Assembly (NCBI GenBank): GCA_015852425.1
Contig: JAAAIG010000021.1
Coordinates: forward strand, 50,668-114,667
Direction: 5' to 3'
Length of the DNA stretch: 64,000 nt
DNA from: Gryganskiella cystojenkinii
Lineage: Eukaryota > Mortierellomycota > Mortierellomycetes > Mortierellales > Mortierellaceae
Within the stretch, counting starts at the first letter, position 1; each line of letters starts with the position of its first letter. Shown piece after piece: positions 1 to 11,806 of this stretch. The notes beneath the pieces were generated by a model, which ran no database searches, was not told the origin of the DNA, and saw only the letters and a program-made list of their open reading frames with translations. The translations under genes and the position numbers were made by a program.

Positions 1-171
1 CCTGATTTTTGTTTTGTTTTTGTTTTGTTTTATGGTTTTTTTTGGAAATGAGAAAAGAAAAAATAAGGAGAAAAATATGAGTGTTAGTTAATTGCAGCAT
101 AAAGAAAAGAAGGAGTGGGAAAGGCATAAGTGACAGATGAGTGATGGAAAGTCTTTCTTTGAGATACTTGC

Positions 172-1182
172 TTGGTTGGTCTTCTGGACTAGGTTAAAGT
201 AACCAATCTGGGCCTTGTCATCTGGAATCGAGACACGATCCATGAATCCACCGCCTAAAAAGGAAGAGGAGAAAGAGTATAACAGTAATAACCACAACGG
301 CGTCAATTGAATTTGCACTTTCTTGCGATCGTCATTATGACAAGAAACGGCTTGTATTCCGTCCTACTCTATCTCCTTCTCAAGAAAAGTACTTACAATT
401 GAAGGTGAAAAAGTCGGTGCATGGATCGACCCCCGGCTTCATGTCTCTGAGGATATCTGCTGCGACAATCGTGCACTCTCTCGACGTACAAATTCCCTTA
501 AAAATAGAAATGGCATATTACGTGTTTAGCTCGTGATGGGAAGGGGGGTTTCAGAGGAAAGAACAAGGACACAAAACAAAACAAAAGGCACATAAACACT
601 CACGTTCTTCCCACTGGCAGGAATCTCCTCCCTCGCACGCACATATGCGCACAAGAAGCAAATGGCCAGCAACAAACTCAAGGCTGCGATCGTCATCGAG
701 ACTCGTTCTGTTTTTGTATACTTGGTTTGGTAATTATAATAGGCCCTTCGACAGGGGAAACAACAACAACCGTACAGAAGTCTTTTAAATCCTGTGGGTC
801 GATCCTGTCCAAAGAAACGCTGGGCGTCAAGATCGGCGTGGGATCGATAATCTAAGGGTGGTGGAGGTCGTAAAGTTGGATCTCCGGGGGGTGGGGGGCC
901 GCCTGCTCTACTTCTGCGATAGCCTGCTCCGCCCGTGTTTTGATGGCCGTATGAGCTTGGATCCGGTCCAAGGATATCTTCTGTTTCTTCCGACCAGTGT
1001 CGTCCTCCTGCGCGTCCGTTGCTGCTGGGTGTGTTAGCAGGAAGGCTTGAGCTGAGTTGTTGGTTGGGTGGGCTGGCAAGGTGATTATTGCTTGTGGGTA
1101 TGGATGATGAACGAAGTGGTGGGTGATGCTGTTGACCAGCAAGAAGTGGGGTTGTGTCTGAAGAAGAAGGAGAAGAGGCCAT
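172..1182 (-). CDS. M13 (neprilysin/endothelin-converting enzyme-like) metallopeptidase, 5' part only
   Basis: Type II membrane metallopeptidase of the neprilysin family; only the N-terminal region is in the window and the catalytic zinc site lies beyond the left edge. Coding exons seen: 604..1182, 397..496 and 172..254, with reading phase preserved. The protein starts with a Ser/Pro/Gly-rich cytoplasmic tail, then a Cys cluster (LLYGCCCFPC), one transmembrane helix (TIAALSLLLAICFLCAYV) and an extracytoplasmic part. Exons 2 and 3 carry the M13 N-terminal signature: a Cys pair, then PGVDPCTDFFTFNCGG followed by IPDDK, matching the usual 'PCDDFYxYxCGxW...IPDDK' pattern. The third intron seems to use a GC donor (CAA|GCAAGT at 171). 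Start chosen at the first ATG, after which the frame is open. Family is secure; substrate cannot be told. Confidence 0.85.
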
Positions 1183-2458
1183 TTTTTGTTCCTGGTCGAA
1201 TTATTTGTAGTTTTGAGGTTTGGACCAAGCAACAAGGGGTGGGGGTATTCAGAAGTAGGGGCGTGTTTGTTGCGAGGAATGGATGATGAGTCGGTTGGGA
1301 ATAAAGAAGGAGGAGGTTTGTTTTGTTTGTTTGTTGTGCTGAAGGGGTGTTAGTGCGAGTCGAAAACGAGAAGTGACGTAAAAAGCAGGTGTGACAAAAA
1401 AGAGAAGAGAAATGTATGGTTTTGGGATTCCTGTCGAAGGTGTGCAATGTGCAAGGGCGTGTGTGTGAGGTGCGGAGCAGAGGAAAGAATGAAAGAAAGA
1501 AAAAAGAAAAGAAGGATGAAACGTTTTACGACAAGAAGGTGAGCTTCCGCTTTTTGAGATCTCCAATTATGAAAAACGCCAAGGCTGTGTGACCATTAGA
1601 AGAGTCGACTAAGCCTGAAAGTATGTGACTATGGTGCATGTGACCTCTCCTGGTCCCGTCATTTTTAATTTGTGAGGGAACGGGTGACAATCTCCACCAA
1701 GGATGGTTAGTGTGCAGCATGCAGGGACGACTTCTATAACTGCGACAATAACGATGATGATAAGATATTGACGATGACAGCTGCCAAGCGATTCTTTAAG
1801 AATCTTGTCCCCTTACAATGCTCGCTTCCACACGTTCTGCACGCGACTTGAATGCGTGCGAAAACAGATGAACCAGCACAGCTCTGATCTGGGATCAGCT
1901 CTGCTTTTGTTCTGTCTCTCACTCTCTGTCCCTCAGTCCTTCTCTGTTGTGTGTGCTTGTGCAACCCTCGGAGATTCGAGCACATTTTTTTTTCTGAAAG
2001 ATCTTGTTGCTCGACAGCGCGCAAAGAAGAGCAATCGCGAACATTCATTATTTAGACGTGAATCTCGAAGAAAGATTCAAAGACCAGCAGGAAGAAGAAA
2101 TAAATGAACAAAAAAAACGTGAAACCTGTCCAGTTACCATTACTGACAGAATTGGAAGGGGGTGAATCCTTTGCAGCAACTGAACCCATCTCCAAAAGAA
2201 GAATAAAAAGAGTACCTCCCCAGTCACCGCGTCTCTCTCGTTTTCATCGAATGGACGAATTCATTGATGAACAATCATGCTGTCATAATCTCAATTTCAC
2301 TTTGTCTCTTCTATTTTATCTCTTCCTTTTCAGTCCGCTTCCTTCATTCACCCCCTACTGCTCTCGGCCCAGTTACATTTCGACTACATTCTACTCCTTC
2401 CCCCTCGCTCGTTTAATCCCATTACCCTCCTCACTCTTTATTTCAATCTCTGCACAGT
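1183..2458. promoter_or_regulatory. Divergent intergenic region, M13 peptidase and ZIP transporter
   Basis: About 1.3 kb between two divergent starts. Open frames here are short and interrupted and show no family. The stretch before 2459 is a pyrimidine-rich leader typical of the plus-strand promoters of this window. I see no recognisable zinc-response element. Confidence 0.4.
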
Positions 2459-5158
2459 ATGCCAGTCGCCGAGGATGGTTCCGGTGATGATTACCAGGCC
2501 TGGGTCTTTACTCTTGCCTCCGCAATTGCCTGTGTCTTTGGAGGTATTACCCACTTTCCCAGATCTCTACTTTATGTATCCCCATCGCTATTTTCTTCCT
2601 TTCGTCATGACTAACCCGTGTAAACCAAAATAACGGCCACTATTTCGTAGCGGGATTGATCTTTGTCGACACCGTCATGAAAAAGATTCTCGGTCGCGAC
2701 GTACAGATCCTTCAGAATCACAAGTTTCTGGCGGGATCCCTTGGACTTGGATCAGGTGTCATGGTAAGTAACCCTTTTTTCTTTTCCTTCTTTTCTTCTT
2801 GTTTGCTTGGTTTACTCTTGTCACGCTATGGGAGCCGATTACACTGAAGGCAAACAAGTGTTGGAGGGGAAGGAAAGACTCTATCCAACCCTTGTGATTA
2901 AATGTGGATTTTGAGTCTGTTTGTTGGACAACCACAAAAAAAGCGACGGGGACTATTGGAATCCCTCCCCCTTCTGAAGAGCCTGGTTATCTTTTGCTTT
3001 TTTTGTGTGTGATCACCTGGACATCGGAAAGAAAAAAAATAGACAAAAAGCGATCCCTGCAGAAATATTGAGGTGGCACAGGATAAAGGGAAAAAAGGGC
3101 GAATGAAAACAAAAGAAAGACAACAAGGGGGGTGACATTGTACCTTAGTACGCCAAAAGGATGAATAGAGCGAGAACCAGGATGGAGAAGCCAAAGAGAG
3201 GAGTGAGAAATAATAAGGGAGGAGGCATTAAAAGGGTCAATGCACCATGCTCTATGCACTGCGCCGGACCCATTCACTCGCGATAATATATATTATAAAT
3301 ACAGGAAAAGCTTTTTTTGCTAACTGATATTACCATCATTCAATTTGACTCTTTTTTGGTGATGATATAGATCTTTTCAAGTTTTTACAACCTCCTCCCA
3401 GAAGCAAAGGCACAGCTCTCGTCAGACCTCTCCATCTTTTCTGGCCATGCGGATGCGTACCTGATGCTCTTCTTCTTCACTGGTGTCGGACTCATGGCCC
3501 TCATTCACTGGATCATGCACCGATTCGACTCTGGATCATCCTCGCCCGGGATCGAGAATGCGGGCTCGATCGAACAATTCATACAACGGGAAGCTCATCA
3601 AAATAACACTTCAATACTCCCACGCCACCATCAATCCAACACTACCAACAATAGTTACTCTATTCAACAACAATCTTTGTTCGGACACCAGGTAAAAGGA
3701 TCCACTGTGTCGGGAACAACCGCTACCTCAACCGTGTCAACAGCGCATGATGCCTGTGAAGACTGTGTCCTCGAAGAGAGTGATGCGGACGGCGAGGAAG
3801 ACGAAGAGGAGCGTTACAACGATTCCGAGTTTGTCGATGACGAGACCACGTCCTTGGTCGATAACGCTCTCATGCATTTCGGAAAGACTCCCACGAACGG
3901 CCGTCTGGATGAGGCGACTCGGATCCGTCAGAGCCGTGGAGGCGATCAAGAAACCGAAGACGACGACGAGGATCAAGCGAGCATCGAGGTCGTGATCACG
4001 GATCAAAAGGACAAGATCTTGAGAAGGACTGGACACCATCATGACGACAACAATCTGGATCTGGATGACGACGACTTGATTATCGACAAGCAGCAGCACA
4101 AGCAAAGTCATGACAGCGGCGCGTTTGAATCCCGTGAGAGTTCCTGGTCGTCGTTACCCGTCACTCGCTCTCAGCGTCCGTTCGCACCTGTGAGTAAGAG
4201 AAAAAAGTCAGGAGTAGGATCCAAGCCGCATCGTAAGAGCAACAATAAGGAGGGACATCTCAGCCATACAACAGACAGGAAGCATCGCCACTACCATCAT
4301 CACCCATCGAACGCTCATGCGCACACTATCACACACACACATACGCCGTTGACTGCTAATAATCATAATATCCGAGGCAGTAATTACGGTGCGGTGCCAT
4401 CCTTGAACAACCACTCGAGAGTTTATCCTTCACCGCCCCCCACACGGGCAGAGCATGCGACCCATATCCGACGCACCTCGTTCCCGAGATTGAATCGGCG
4501 CTCGGGTCATTCCCTCACCTATTCGTCTCATGATAACCTTGATCATGCTGTTGCGGATGATCGTGAGCACGCAGATCTGACCGAAATTGGTATCCAGACT
4601 GCTCTGACCATTGCAGTTCACAAGTTCCCTGGTATGACCATCAACTTATGGCGGCCTTTGAAATACTTCGTTTAAAAAAGTCCACTGTTTTTTAACTCGT
4701 CTTCTTTCCCTCTTTGAATATTTGTAGAGGGTCTGATTACTTTTCTATCAACAACCGCGGATCCTTGTCTGGGTCTTTCGGTGTTTATGGCGATTGCGGT
4801 CCATAACCTGATTGAGGGTTACTTGATCGCATTCCCACTCTTTGTCGGACTGCATTCTCGCACCAAAGCCTTTGCCCTCGCGGCCGTGCTCGGTGGACTC
4901 TCTCAACCTCTGGGAGCCGTCCTGGGATGGTTTATCCTCCGTAAAGTTGCCAGTATGGGTTGGCAAGTTGCGGCTACGGGGTGCATCTATGCCATCGTAG
5001 CGGGGATGATGTCGTCGATTGTCGTCAATGGCATGTGGCCCCAGGCTGTGAAATGTGTCGGTCGTAAAAAGACCAAGGTCGTTCAGCTCTCATTCTTTTC
5101 CGGGATCGCGATCATGGGTGTCTGTCAGGCGGTCATGGGCACCAAGTGCGATTTTTAA
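2459..5158 (+). CDS. ZIP-family zinc transporter, ZRT3/ZupT-like (vacuolar or ER zinc release)
   Basis: Predicted zinc transporter that would move Zn(2+) into the cytosol. Exons 2459..2543, 2651..2763, 3371..4631 and 4728..5158 join to 629 aa. Three membrane segments lie in roughly residues 10-112. Then comes a very long cytosolic loop (about 115-465) rich in Asp/Glu, Ser and His, with a dense His run near residues 365-392 (HRHYHHHPSNAHAHTITHTH). The ZIP signature follows: HKFPEG at about 483-488 in one helix and HNLIEG at about 512-517 in the next, then three further helices ending in KCDF. The first motif matches yeast Zrt3 closely; in the second the usual Pro is Ile. The third intron splits the Glu codon of HKFPEG. 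The His/acid loop is the common place for metal sensing in ZIPs. Family is secure; the vacuolar location is inferred from the Zrt3 resemblance. Confidence 0.88.
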
Positions 5159-5525
5159 GAAACGAGGAAAACGGTGCGTTGTTGCCTGTGTTCGATCTAC
5201 CTGCCTCCTCCAACATTTGTATTTTTACTTCACTCTTCTTCCTTTCGTACACATTTCACTCCGTGTTCCTGGGCATTTGTTGTGGTCCACATTGTCTTTT
5301 TCTCCTACCTTTGTACTTTTAGAAACCTCGATTCCCCAAGCATACGTATTCATCGATAAATATGGCCGCTGTTTGTTCAGACAAAATGAAAATGAAGTCG
5401 TTCTCGTTTTGACATCAGATATTGTACAATTCGGCAAGAGATATATTTGGATTTGTGGATGGTAAAATGAAAATGTTGCTTTTCTTGGTTCCCGGTGAGA
5501 TGCGATATCCAGGAGAGAGCGGTTG

Positions 5526-7430
5526 TTACAAAAAATAATGAATTGCGTCCTGGGTTGGATCCATTCCTCCGGCGGTCAAGTAATTCATCGCACCGTTCCC
5601 AATGCCCGGGGAGGATACCAATGTTGAAGGCGACGATGTTCCATTGAGTCCCGTCAACAATCCTGCCGGCATCCCGTTCGCAAACATGGCCGCCCTCGCG
5701 ACCTCGGCTGCGGACGGACGTTCGTTCTCTGGTGCGGCCTCAAAGACGTTGAAGTGTCTCTCCCCATCGACGCCAACCTCGAGGATCGAGGCCAGGTTTC
5801 CACATCGATAACAATAATTCGGTGCGGACCAAACGGTCGAGAGTTGATCGTCAAAGAGAACTTGAAAACCTTCCATACAGAGCTGATGCGCTCTCAAGAT
5901 ATGATCCATCCCGTTCTCGTGGAGGAATTTCTCGACCACTAGACTTCCAAAAGTGTATCCAGCTCCTCTAAATTTTGAAAAAGATCCGATCAAGGAGTGT
6001 GAAAAGATATTGGTCCCGTTAGCTGGATTCGGCTAAAGAAAGAGTGTTATCTGTGTTATCAGGAGTCGATCGTCTTTACCTAGGCGATACTGCAAATTCT
6101 TCCCGGCCGGGATCTGGATCTGACCAGACGAGATCGGCCATGGGTCCTTCGTGCGGGATTTCTATTTAAGTATCAATTTCGTCCGCATCGAAAAAACACA
6201 GCCCGTGTAAGTGTGGAGCGATTTTTTTAAATGAACCCCTCCTGTGTCTAGTTGCACCGTGTTCTTTATACTAACCTTTGAATCGATCCATGACTTTGAT
6301 TTGGTCTATTGTGTGAATCGACGGTGACAATCCTAAAGTAGGAAATTGCAAGAGAGAGAGAGAGAAGCACAGGATTTGTCAGCATAAAGGCCTTATCAAT
6401 GCGCAGACAAATTGTTGCCAAACTTCTCCCGAGGCGTACCTCCATGGACACAAAAGATCATGTTGTCAATGACGACGGACAAGGTAAGATAATCAAAAAG
6501 GTCTGTGAAATAGTGCCAGACCTGAGCACTCCCGTATTTCTTCATGCACTCTGTGTAGAATCCATACGTCTGGGTCACGGCTCGGGATTCGTGGTTACCC
6601 CGGACGAGTTGAACACGGTCTGGGTAGCGTAGTTTTAGACAGGTCAGAATCGACATGGTCTCGACACTGTACAGACCCCGGTCGACATAGTCACCTAAGC
6701 AAGAAGAGAAAGAGTTTGAAAAAGAGGAGGAGAAGAGCCGACTGGTCAATTCCTTTTGGATTGCTGTTTGAGGGTGGGCGGGCTTGGCCATCTTTTCATT
6801 TTCAGGTACAAGCAAGGGGGAAAAAAGAAAACAAAGAGGCACTCCTGCCCTCTTTCGCCGTCAAACAACGCAAATCTGAACTCAACAACTTACCAAGGAA
6901 GAGATAGTTCGTGTCTGGACAGTACCCGCCTATCTTGAATATTTCGAGTAGATCATAAAACTGTCTATGTGGAAGGAGGACGCACAGAACGTGAAAAAAA
7001 AATCGTCAATGACGCCAAGTTTTTGCCGTTGCAGATTTAGTTATCCAGGATCTCCCATTGCGTTTTGATTTTTATCTATGCCTTCTATGCTGTGATGTGG
7101 TTTCGTCAAAAAAAAAAAAAAAAAAAAAAAAAAATCGATATTTGTTGTCCTCCTTTCGCCCCGCGCTTCTCTTTTCTTCTCCTGCAAAAGCCTTTTGAAC
7201 TGCTCCCTGTCGAGATGTATTCCACTGAAAATGTCGCTGAGAATGAGAATGTCAATGAAGACTTACCCATGAATGTCGCCTACGACGGTGACGGGTGCAC
7301 TGATGTGAACGACATTACTCTCAGTCATGAGTAATTCTTTTGTCCGCTCGCAGATCTCCTTGATAACCGACTCGGCCAGAAGTTGTCGCTTGAACAGCGA
7401 CTCTATACATCGGTCTAGGTCCAGCACCAT
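5526..7430 (-). CDS. PPG1: PPG1-type serine/threonine protein phosphatase catalytic subunit (PP2A superfamily)
   Basis: Metal-dependent Ser/Thr phosphatase of the PP2A/PP4/PP6/Ppg1 group. Six coding exons (7267..7430, 6894..6964, 6440..6694, 6276..6332, 6080..6161, 5526..5967) join to 356 aa, close to yeast Ppg1 (368 aa). Metallophosphoesterase motifs are all present: GDIHG at 51-55, GDYVDRG at 79-85 and RGNHES at 110-115, then the HGG, SPRGAGY and [10 protein letters not shown] blocks. The N-terminus ([30 protein letters not shown]) and [12 protein letters not shown] are closer to Ppg1 than to Sit4/PP6 or PP2A. The C-terminus is extended with Ala/Gly-rich sequence and ends in YFL, the tail methylated in PP2A relatives. 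In yeast Ppg1 works with the Far complex, the STRIPAK counterpart; that role here is inference. Confidence 0.92.
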
Positions 7431-7954
7431 TGTTTGAACGTGTGTGTATATGAATGGTCCTTGTGTTAAAATAAACGGACTTAATGAAAAGAGGTGCGGG
7501 GGTCCGGATGCGTGAGAGTAGAGGAGATGTAATGGCGCGTTAAAGAAAAGAAAGAGTGAGACGGTGAAATGGGTCAATGCAATGCGTATTCGCAAATGCC
7601 AAAAAAAAAGAGTTCTGGTGACACTCCCCCTCTGCTGTTCGCCCCCTGTCACATTTTTTTCAGATTTTTGGGCCACCTGGCAACAACACATCAGTTATTA
7701 ACCACATTTTCATCTGTCCCTTTGTCTGGTGCTACCCGCATGCTCATTCCACTGGCCTGGATGGAGTGGGCTGTCTGATACACTGAACTCTTGCCTCTCT
7801 AAGCTCAGGTTTGTCCAACAACCACATCATCATCTTTTTTTTTAATAAAATTCTCGTGTTTTTATTTCGTCCGTTCATCTTCAAGCATGGAGAAAACACA
7901 GCGTGGGAAGTAAATAGAGAGGGTATTTTCAAAACGCACGTTAAAAAAAGTGCT
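7431..7954. other. Intergenic, PPG1 promoter and cystatin-like gene 3' end
   Basis: Region of 524 bp between two genes on the same strand. No recognisable gene. It serves as upstream region of PPG1 and downstream region of the cystatin-like gene. Confidence 0.4.
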
Positions 7955-8792
7955 TTAATCAATGAAGTACTCGAGGGGAGTGTCCTTGTCCCAGACAGCG
8001 CACTCGGGGGTGGTGTGAAGCATGTAAAAGTCAACCTCGCCCTTGTTGCTCTTGTGGGCACTAGAGATTCACAAAAACGAATGGAACCAAAAAGAGTAGG
8101 TTAAGCTTAAGAGGACTAGTTTTTCATGGACGGCCAACATTAAGGTAATCCGCTATACTGCTCCAACAAGACTTACCGAGCGTGGATATACTTCTCATCG
8201 CCGAGATGGATCTTGGCAAAGTAGTTGCTGTTAAACAGAGATGTCATTCAGGGAAAAAGAGCGAAAGGAGGGGTCAGTCTTCCAATTATGCCTTCATCAC
8301 TTTCCTGGTGGCTTTATTCGTGATGGGTCAGAGAGGACATGAAGAGAGTGTCATTACCGTCCGTAAGAGACATCCTCGGTGGCGTAGAGAACAGGCTTGT
8401 AAGCAGAGATGTGCTTGACTAATAGTTTAAGAGGAATAGTATTATAAGTCAGAGATACCAGTTCTCTTTCATATCTTCAGTTGTGTTCTCTCCAGCATAA
8501 AATAAAACAAAAAGAGGTTTCCTCCACCTCCAAAGTCAACACATACGCTTGTCCATCTCGTGCAATCCGTGACGGTCATCCTCACGGTTGAGACGGTGAA
8601 TCTCGTCCAAGACCTGGTCCTTGACCTTGGTGAAGACTATACGCCATCGGAGAAAAAAAAATGATGATCAGTCTCATGGATTATCAATTTGAATTTGAAA
8701 AATATCATTTGAGAAAAAAGGACTTTACTTTCGACGCACTCATCGTCGGCGACACGAGGCTGGGTCATGGCGTTGTGCTTGGCGTCAGACAT
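7955..8792 (-). CDS. Stefin/cystatin-like protein (family I25 cysteine-protease inhibitor fold)
   Basis: Five short exons (8729..8792, 8547..8636, 8358..8418, 8177..8227, 7955..8060) join to 123 aa with no signal peptide, as in cytosolic stefins. After a helical segment (VKDQVLDEIHRL) the block NYFAKIHLGDEKYIHAR closely matches the human stefin B strand NYFIKVHVGDEDFVHLR. The preceding first hairpin loop, QVVAG in stefins, reads DVSYG here: Gly is kept but Gln and the hydrophobics are changed. The C-terminus ends in EYFID. Stefins block papain-like proteases by inserting an N-terminal Gly and the QxVxG loop. The altered loop makes inhibitory activity uncertain; the fold assignment is firmer. 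Adjacent same-strand genes show no functional link. Confidence 0.72.
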
Positions 8793-9167
8793 GATGTTTG
8801 TGATGAAGATGTGGGTGGGGATGAAAGGATGGGTTGATGAAGTAAGAAAATGTGAAATGAAGAAAGAAAAAAGACAAAAGAAATGAGAGCAGTACTTTTA
8901 TGTGGTTTTGTTTTTTGGAGAGTACAAGAGTACTAGAGACCAGTCCAAAGGAGTAGGCAAAAAAAAAAAAGAGACCCTGCACGAAACGCGTGACACGCTC
9001 CCGCGCAATGCAAATGCGACCCCTTCTTGGTCATGCTTTTTTTTCTGCGTAAGTTATTTGCTTATTTATGAAGTTTGGAACGAGGGAAATGAAGAGGAGT
9101 TTCTATACTGATTGCGTTATCACTACTCTGCACGATATTGAGAGAGACAGAGGAAGAGGGGGGAGAT
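8793..9167. other. Intergenic, upstream of cystatin-like gene
   Basis: Region of 375 bp with A-rich tracts. It holds the promoter of the cystatin-like gene and the 3' end of the lyase-family gene. No gene seen. Confidence 0.35.
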
Positions 9168-11152
9168 TCAAGTCAGGCACCAATGCCAGATGAACCCATG
9201 ACCGCCTCTCATCGTTGCTTCCAACAACGTCGAGATATCGCACATGAACGTACTTATCGTCTTGATCTTTCCCTCGTCCATGTCTCGTTGAACCCTCGGT
9301 TCTAGGTGCTCGATCGCCTCCAGGTATTTTTCATCCCCATAGATATACCAGGCAATGTTCAGGCATTTCAAATAATCCGTCATATCGAATCCCTTGACAT
9401 TCTCGACCGGCCATCCCTCTCCTCCCGACAATGCAAACGGCAACATGAAATCGATTGCCTTCTTGATCGATTGTCCCTGGGGACCCTCATAAAACCACAT
9501 ATCGATGCCCAAATCGTCCCCCCATCTTGCAAGTGTCATCAGGGCTTGGAGATTAAAGACTGAATAATACCAAGAGGTCTTGCGCTCCAGTTCCTCGGGT
9601 TGTCGACCATCCGCGCGGATCTGGGGGTCGATACGGGTATGGAGCGAAGTCACTGCGATTTTTTTCGCATCCTCAATACGACCGAGAAAGAGATAGATGC
9701 CAATGATCTGGACATCAAAATAAGTGCCATGGTTGTTGTTACCGCTCCGTTCGACCTGAGCCAGGGTCGAGGTCTCGAGCCAGTGGACGTACCGACCGAA
9801 CCAGTTCTGTAAAGAAGGGATCAAATCCTTGGGCCAAGTCGGCTCTTGCTTTAAGTAATGTAGCGCATCAAAGACCCTAAAACAAAATGAATAGCGCAGG
9901 GAGAATGTGATTAGAAACAATATATATATAAACTTGTACAGTCCACGTTCACTGATATTCACAAAAGCCGAACGTGGACTGTATGAAAAAGGAGTGACAG
10001 CATAAACAGCAAAAAATTACTCCCTCGACAAAAGCTGATCCCCCTCTACTGCACTTACCGAAAGATCGTAAACATGTCCAAGACACCCGTACGGGCGCCA
10101 AGGCGCTCTCCCTTGCGCAACGATCCATAATTGATGTTCGGGTTCATGTACGTTGCCTCATCCAAGAACCATTCTTTGAGACGCATCGCGGCCTTGTCCG
10201 CATAGGCCTTCTTGCCCGTAAAATGATACGCCATTCCCATCACATGGACCTCTCGGATCATGGTCCTCAACAATCTGTAATCTCGGACGGTCTCAATCTC
10301 TGGATTTACCTGTCCATCGATCCGTTTGTAAGGTAGACCCTTGGGCTTGTTCTTATTGGGCCAGTAATATTTCGACAAGGACAAGTAATCATGAATATCG
10401 TTTGAGGGCGCAGTCTGGTCCTTGTTCGTCACAGAATACACATCGGTCGATCGGAGTGCTAGATCCGCCTCCTTGATCAACAGTGCAATCGCATAATCAC
10501 GTTCTCGACGGGTCGAACTGAGCATTTTGGCATACGAGACAGGAGACGCCCGTCGAGCCTCAGTTGCGATCCGGAGTTCGGGCCATTCGTCGATCGTGTC
10601 TGTGAGCTCTGTCGCATCGCCGTCGTCATCGATCATGACGGAATCCGTATTTTGATTGGTGTTGCCTTCAGGACTGCCGTTGTCTGGTTCTGAGGGGATA
10701 GGACCGGGGGCACCGTCTACAGGTTCCAGTTGGATGGCCGGCGCCTGTTGTCGCCCTTGTTGTAATGGCGGTGGTTGATTCGGTGCCTGCTGTGCTGGAA
10801 CTGGAGGTGGTGGTCTCTGTTGCTGCTGCTGTTGTTGTTGTTGTTGTTGGCCGACAGGTGGTAATGGCATCTGAATATTTTCATAGGGATCTCGTTCTTC
10901 ATGAATCTGGACTGGGAACCCGCCGTTGCCTCCGCGAGTATGTTCGGGTCCCAGGATAGTCGAGATGATAATATAGACAAAGAGAAACCCTCCAGAATAG
11001 AGAATGACTTTTCGTAGAGTAATCCGACCGATCACCGAACCCGGGCTTGAGGGCGAGCCACCCCCACCGCTCGAGAGTGGTTTATCCTTGAACTGGGGTC
11101 CGGTCGTATTGGGGTTGTGCGAGGGCAGCACGGACACTGAACTGGGTCGCAT
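9168..11152 (-). CDS. Alginate-lyase-family (PF05426-type) protein, type II membrane anchored
   Basis: Two exons (10059..11152 and 9168..9876) join to 600 aa. A short cytosolic Ser/Gly/Pro-rich tail is followed by one transmembrane helix (VILYSGGFLFVYIIISTIL). A lumenal or extracellular stalk follows with a pure Gln run encoded at about 10819..10850 and Pro/Gln-rich sequence. The catalytic-type domain begins near EWPELRIATEARRA and has the family hallmark HDYLSLSKYYWPNKNKPKGLPY, then NPE, the NNHGTYFDVQ block and an alpha/alpha toroid pattern to the end. In bacteria this family cleaves alginate or related polyuronates. A fungal membrane-bound version more likely acts on glucuronan or mucoran-type cell-wall polyuronide, which is inference. 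Start set at the first in-frame ATG; an AG just upstream may be a 5'UTR acceptor. Confidence 0.8.
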
Positions 11153-11806
11153 AACTAATGATACGCTGATACGTTCCTGATACAAAAAAGAAAAGACTTG
11201 TCAGCGAGGACGATGCAACGCCGAAGGATGGAAGATAGAAATGAAAGAGGAAGTGGGTTGAGGATAAGGAAGAAAAATGAAGAGGAGAAGAAGGAAGAAA
11301 AATGAAGAAAGAAAATGCGAAAATGGGACATTATTGTGCTAGAAGGAAAAAAAGGGGGAGGAGAGAGGAGGAACGGTATGAATGCGGCAAGACAAGTGAA
11401 CCAATGACAACACAATCAGGGGCGATGGTCGGACACGCACACCCAAAGGATATCCCAGTGAAGTTCTCTTTTCTTTCGCCACAGGACCAGGGGGGAGACA
11501 TATGTAATTGAAAGTAGAGAGAAAGAGGTGGCGGAAAACTTAATGAAATGGTGGCGGTAGCCTCTATCTTTCTTTTTGTTTCATTGTTTTTTTACTTTCC
11601 TTCCGTGGTTCTCTTTGACGGACACAAACAAGCTTTTGATCGACGAAGCATGGCATTAGTAAACAATTTGGAGAAACAAAAATTCGTTTATTTATTGTTC
11701 TTTAGGTTCTCTTGTTTAAAAGTTGTTCATGGTGTTGGGTATGATTTATGGCGCAGTCCTGGAACAGAAGAAAAAAAAAGAGAGAGAGATCCCTTTTCCT
11801 TCTGAA
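11153..11806. promoter_or_regulatory. Intergenic, promoter of the alginate-lyase-family gene
   Basis: About 650 bp containing purine-rich (GA/GGAGG) tracts. No conserved frame. It also carries the 3' flank of prolyl oligopeptidase. Confidence 0.35.
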
